Assembly (NCBI GenBank): GCA_964564845.1
Contig: CAZMCN010000098.1
Coordinates: forward strand, 1-8,110
Reading direction: 5' to 3'
From: CAYXPG01 sp964564845
Lineage (GTDB): Bacteria; Planctomycetota; Phycisphaerae; Sedimentisphaerales; Anaerobacaceae
Length of the DNA: 8,110 nucleotides
Positions 6,209 through 8,110 of the stretch are shown here, one piece after another (position 1 is the stretch's first letter; each line of letters begins with the position of its first letter). The position numbers were made by a program, and so were the translations under genes. The notes under the pieces are model-generated. The model ran no database searches, had not been told where the DNA came from, and saw only the letters and a program-made list of their open reading frames with translations.

Positions 6209-7621
6209 ATGGCTAAAGTGGACATCGGACTTTGGGGTCTTGCGGTGATGGGTGAAAATCTTGTTCTGAATATGGAGAGCAGGGGCTTTAGCGTTGCTGT
6301 TTTTAACCGTACGGCGCAAAGAACCAAGGATTTTGCTCAAGGCAGGGCAAAAGGCAAAAATATAACGCCAGCTTACGAAGTGAAGGACTTTGTCGCTTTG
6401 CTTGGCAGGCCGAGGAAAGTAATGATTATGGTCAAGGCGGGCAAACCGGTGGATATGGTTATTGAGCAGCTTTTGGGGAATCTTGAAAAAGGGGATGTTA
6501 TTATCGACGGCGGCAACAGTAATTTTGCCGATACGATAAGGCGATGCAAAGAAATCGAAGGAGAGGGGCTGCTGTATATCGGCACGGGAGTTTCCGGCGG
6601 TGAAGAAGGGGCGTTAAAGGGGCCTTCAATTATGCCGGGCGGCAGCAAAGAGGCCTATGCTCTGGTCGAGCCGATTTTCACTAAGATAGCGGCACAGGTT
6701 GACGGTGAGCCGTGCTGCGCTTATATTGGTGATAACGGAGCCGGCCACTACGTCAAGATGGTGCACAACGGCATCGAATATGGTGATATGCAGCTTATCA
6801 GTGAAGCGTATTATTTTATGGAGAACGCTCTGGGTATGAACGCCAAACAAATGTATGAGGTTTTTGCCGAGTGGAACAAGGGCGACCTTAATTCGTACCT
6901 TATTGAAATTACCGCTGATATTCTCTCAAAGAAAGACCCTGAGACGGCCAAACCGATGGTGGATGTTATTTTAGATAGGGCCGGCCAAAAGGGTACCGGT
7001 GCGTGGACTTCTCAGAACGCTTTGTCATTAGGTGTTGCGACACCAACAATCGCAGAAGCTGTGTTCGCACGGTGTATTTCAGCAATCAAAGAGGAGCGGG
7101 CGGCGGCATCGCAGGAACTTGCCGGGCCGCAGGAGAAATATACAGGTAACAAGGAGGAATTTGTCGAGGCTATCCATGATGCGCTTTATGCCTCGAAGAT
7201 TTGCTCTTATGCACAGGGGTTTGCGCTTATGGCTGCGGCGGCAAAAGAATATGACTGGAAGCTGGATTTCGGACGTATTGCTATGATTTGGCGGGGCGGC
7301 TGCATTATAAGAGCACACTTTTTGCAGCGAATCAAGGACGCCTTCGACCGCAATGGCAATCTTACCAACCTGCTGCTGGATGAATACTTTAAGGAAATTG
7401 TCAAAAAGACCCAGGACAACTGGCGAAGGGTTGTGATTACCGCTGCCAAATCAGGTATTGCTGTGCCGGTTTTTAGCTCTTCTTTGAATTATTTTGACAG
7501 CTATCGCACCGGCCGGCTAAGCGCCAATATGATTCAGGCCCAGCGTGATTACTTCGGCGCCCATACCTACGAGCGAGTTGATAAAGAAGGTACTTACCAT
7601 ACCGAATGGCTTAAAATATAA
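6209..7621 (+). CDS. gnd: 6-phosphogluconate dehydrogenase, decarboxylating (NADP type)
   Basis: This 470-residue cytoplasmic enzyme oxidises 6-phosphogluconate to ribulose 5-phosphate, CO2 and NADPH. Its length is normal for the long, E. coli-type form. The N-terminal Rossmann domain has GLAVMG (10-15) and Asn33-Arg34-Thr35, the arrangement that binds the 2'-phosphate of NADP. Substrate and catalytic motifs are present: GGNSNFADT (101-109), GTGVSGGEEGALKGPSIMPGG (125-145), and HYVKMVHNGIEYGD with Lys183, His186, Asn187 and Glu190, which fall at the classical numbering. The C-terminal part has SLNYFDSYRTGRL and the tail TYERVDKEGTYHTEW. The ATG has AGAAGGA nine bases upstream. It follows the larA-like gene by 42 bases. 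In this context gnd looks like the exit of a gluconate-forming catabolic route rather than only the housekeeping oxidative pentose phosphate step, since zwf and pgl are not beside it. Confidence 0.95.
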   Translation: MAKVDIGLWGLAVMGENLVLNMESRGFSVAVFNRTAQRTKDFAQGRAKGKNITPAYEVKDFVALLGRPRKVMIMVKAGKPVDMVIEQLLGNLEKGDVIIDGGNSNFADTIRRCKEIEGEGLLYIGTGVSGGEEGALKGPSIMPGGSKEAYALVEPIFTKIAAQVDGEPCCAYIGDNGAGHYVKMVHNGIEYGDMQLISEAYYFMENALGMNAKQMYEVFAEWNKGDLNSYLIEITADILSKKDPETAKPMVDVILDRAGQKGTGAWTSQNALSLGVATPTIAEAVFARCISAIKEERAAASQELAGPQEKYTGNKEEFVEAIHDALYASKICSYAQGFALMAAAAKEYDWKLDFGRIAMIWRGGCIIRAHFLQRIKDAFDRNGNLTNLLLDEYFKEIVKKTQDNWRRVVITAAKSGIAVPVFSSSLNYFDSYRTGRLSANMIQAQRDYFGAHTYERVDKEGTYHTEWLKI

Positions 7622-7634
7622 AGGGAGCAAAATT

Positions 7635-7844
7635 ATGTTTATCTTTAAGATTGTAATGATAATCGCAGTAGTCGTTTTGGCGCTGGGCTGGATAGCATAC
7701 GGGATATGGAGCTATAGAGAACGTATTGAGCAAAAGAAGCGGCCGAAACCAACGACAGAGCATCTGGAAAAGGTGAAAGATTCGTTTGATGAATATACAA
7801 AGAAAATGGAAGACTATAAAAAGCCTACTTATAAGCGTGAGTAA
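7635..7844 (+). CDS. Small single-helix membrane protein, function unknown
   Basis: This 69-residue protein starts at the ATG seven bases after AAGGGAG, 13 bases downstream of the gnd stop, so it is co-transcribed and probably translationally coupled. An N-terminal hydrophobic segment (about residues 3-26, IFKIVMIIAVVVLALGWIAY) is followed by a highly charged tail with many Lys and Glu (SYRERIEQKKRPK, EHLEKVKDSFDEYTKKMEDYKK). The tail is likely helical, perhaps a coiled coil, and cytoplasmic by the positive-inside rule. No cleavable signal site is apparent. I do not recognise the family. A longer frame beginning at 7545 inside gnd is less likely because it lacks a ribosome binding site and covers conserved gnd sequence. 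Confidence 0.7.
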   Translation: MFIFKIVMIIAVVVLALGWIAYGIWSYRERIEQKKRPKPTTEHLEKVKDSFDEYTKKMEDYKKPTYKRE

Positions 7845-7885
7845 GAAAAATTGTATGACTGCGCTGCTGTAATGGGGATTTAAGA

Positions 7886-7948
7886 ATGGCTGCTGAGTTT
7901 ATGTCTGAAGATTTTCTTTTGGCGACGAAAACTCAAATACAGAATTAG
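7886..7948 (+). pseudogene. uxaC: N-terminal stub of uronate isomerase uxaC
   Basis: An ATG opens a 20-codon frame, MAAEFMSEDFLLATKTQIQN, ending in TAG. The stretch FMSEDFLLATKT closely matches the very N-terminus of glucuronate/galacturonate isomerase (E. coli UxaC begins MTPFMTEDFLLDTE). UxaC is normally about 470 residues, so nearly all of the TIM-barrel metalloenzyme is missing. The last codons (TQIQN, stop) could be a retained C-terminal end joined to the N-terminus, as seen for uxaE, but five residues are too few to decide. It lies 41 bases downstream of the small membrane protein gene, on the same strand as the uronate operon. The intact enzyme would catalyse the first step of the pathway. 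The match is short but specific in order and position (start of a reading frame, right operon). Confidence 0.6.
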
Positions 7949-7958
7949 GGAAACCGAA

Positions 7959-8110
7959 ATGGCAAAACAAGTTGGAACTGGAGAAAATATCTATATTGTG
8001 CCAGGCATAATAGGGACAAGAGATGGTAGTGACGAATTGGTTATAACGGTTAAGTCTGGTCTGACCCCATATTATGTACCAACCTCAATTAGAGAGTTAT
8101 CCACGTTTTG
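7959..8110 (+). CDS. 5' part of an unrecognised gene, cut by the window end
   Basis: An ATG ten bases after the uxaC stub stop, with TTAGGG about eight bases upstream, opens a frame that stays open through the last base (50 complete codons). The product begins MAKQVGTGENIYIVPGIIG and continues with TRDGSDELVITVKSG, a mixed polar sequence with probable beta strands and no signal peptide or membrane segment. I do not recognise it. Its codon choice looks A+T-richer than gnd or larA, which would fit newly adjacent DNA beyond the uxaC breakpoint. It could also be a chance frame of limited length. Confidence 0.4.
   Translation, partial: MAKQVGTGENIYIVPGIIGTRDGSDELVITVKSGLTPYYVPTSIRELSTF

Overview
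The window reads as a chromosomal segment of an environmental bacterium. It carries one catabolic operon on the + strand and two minus-strand genes at the left edge. A pyrophosphate-type phosphofructokinase, a Gram-negative-like 6-phosphogluconate dehydrogenase, moderate G+C and the style of the uronate enzymes fit Planctomycetota (a Phycisphaerae/Sedimentisphaerales-like lineage) best. That placement is inference; no rRNA or other marker is present, and related phyla are possible.

Left part (1-1542). An orphan HsdR-N-type PD-(D/E)xK protein lies on the minus strand. It is followed by a 289-base spacer with two inverted repeats, then a 75-residue two-helix membrane protein on the minus strand. 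The region between that gene and pfp holds back-to-back promoters.

Main operon (1543 to the right edge, all +). The order is: PPi-dependent phosphofructokinase (pfp); a collapsed remnant of tagaturonate/fructuronate epimerase (uxaE); SDR-type fructuronate reductase (uxuB); a HAD-family phosphohydrolase of unknown substrate; a LarA-superfamily nickel-pincer 2-hydroxyacid racemase/epimerase with its cofactor residues intact; NADP-type 6-phosphogluconate dehydrogenase (gnd); a 69-residue single-helix membrane protein; a 20-codon stub of uronate isomerase (uxaC); and the beginning of an unrecognised gene cut by the window end.

How the genes may work together (inference). Intact relatives of the two stubs would convert hexuronates to fructuronate, and UxuB would reduce this to D-mannonate. 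No mannonate dehydratase or KDG enzyme is visible. Instead a LarA-type enzyme sits between the mannonate-forming enzyme and 6-phosphogluconate dehydrogenase. LarA homologues that interconvert D-gluconate and its C2 epimer D-mannonate are known. The operon therefore suggests a route from uronate through mannonate, gluconate and 6-phosphogluconate to ribulose-5-phosphate, draining through the pentose phosphate pathway and PPi-PFK. A gluconate kinase is required and is not seen here.

The second notable feature is that both upstream uronate genes survive only as fragments. uxaE keeps its first ~43 codons joined out of frame to its last ~17 codons. uxaC keeps about its first 15 codons. This is either real pathway decay by internal deletion or an assembly collapse.
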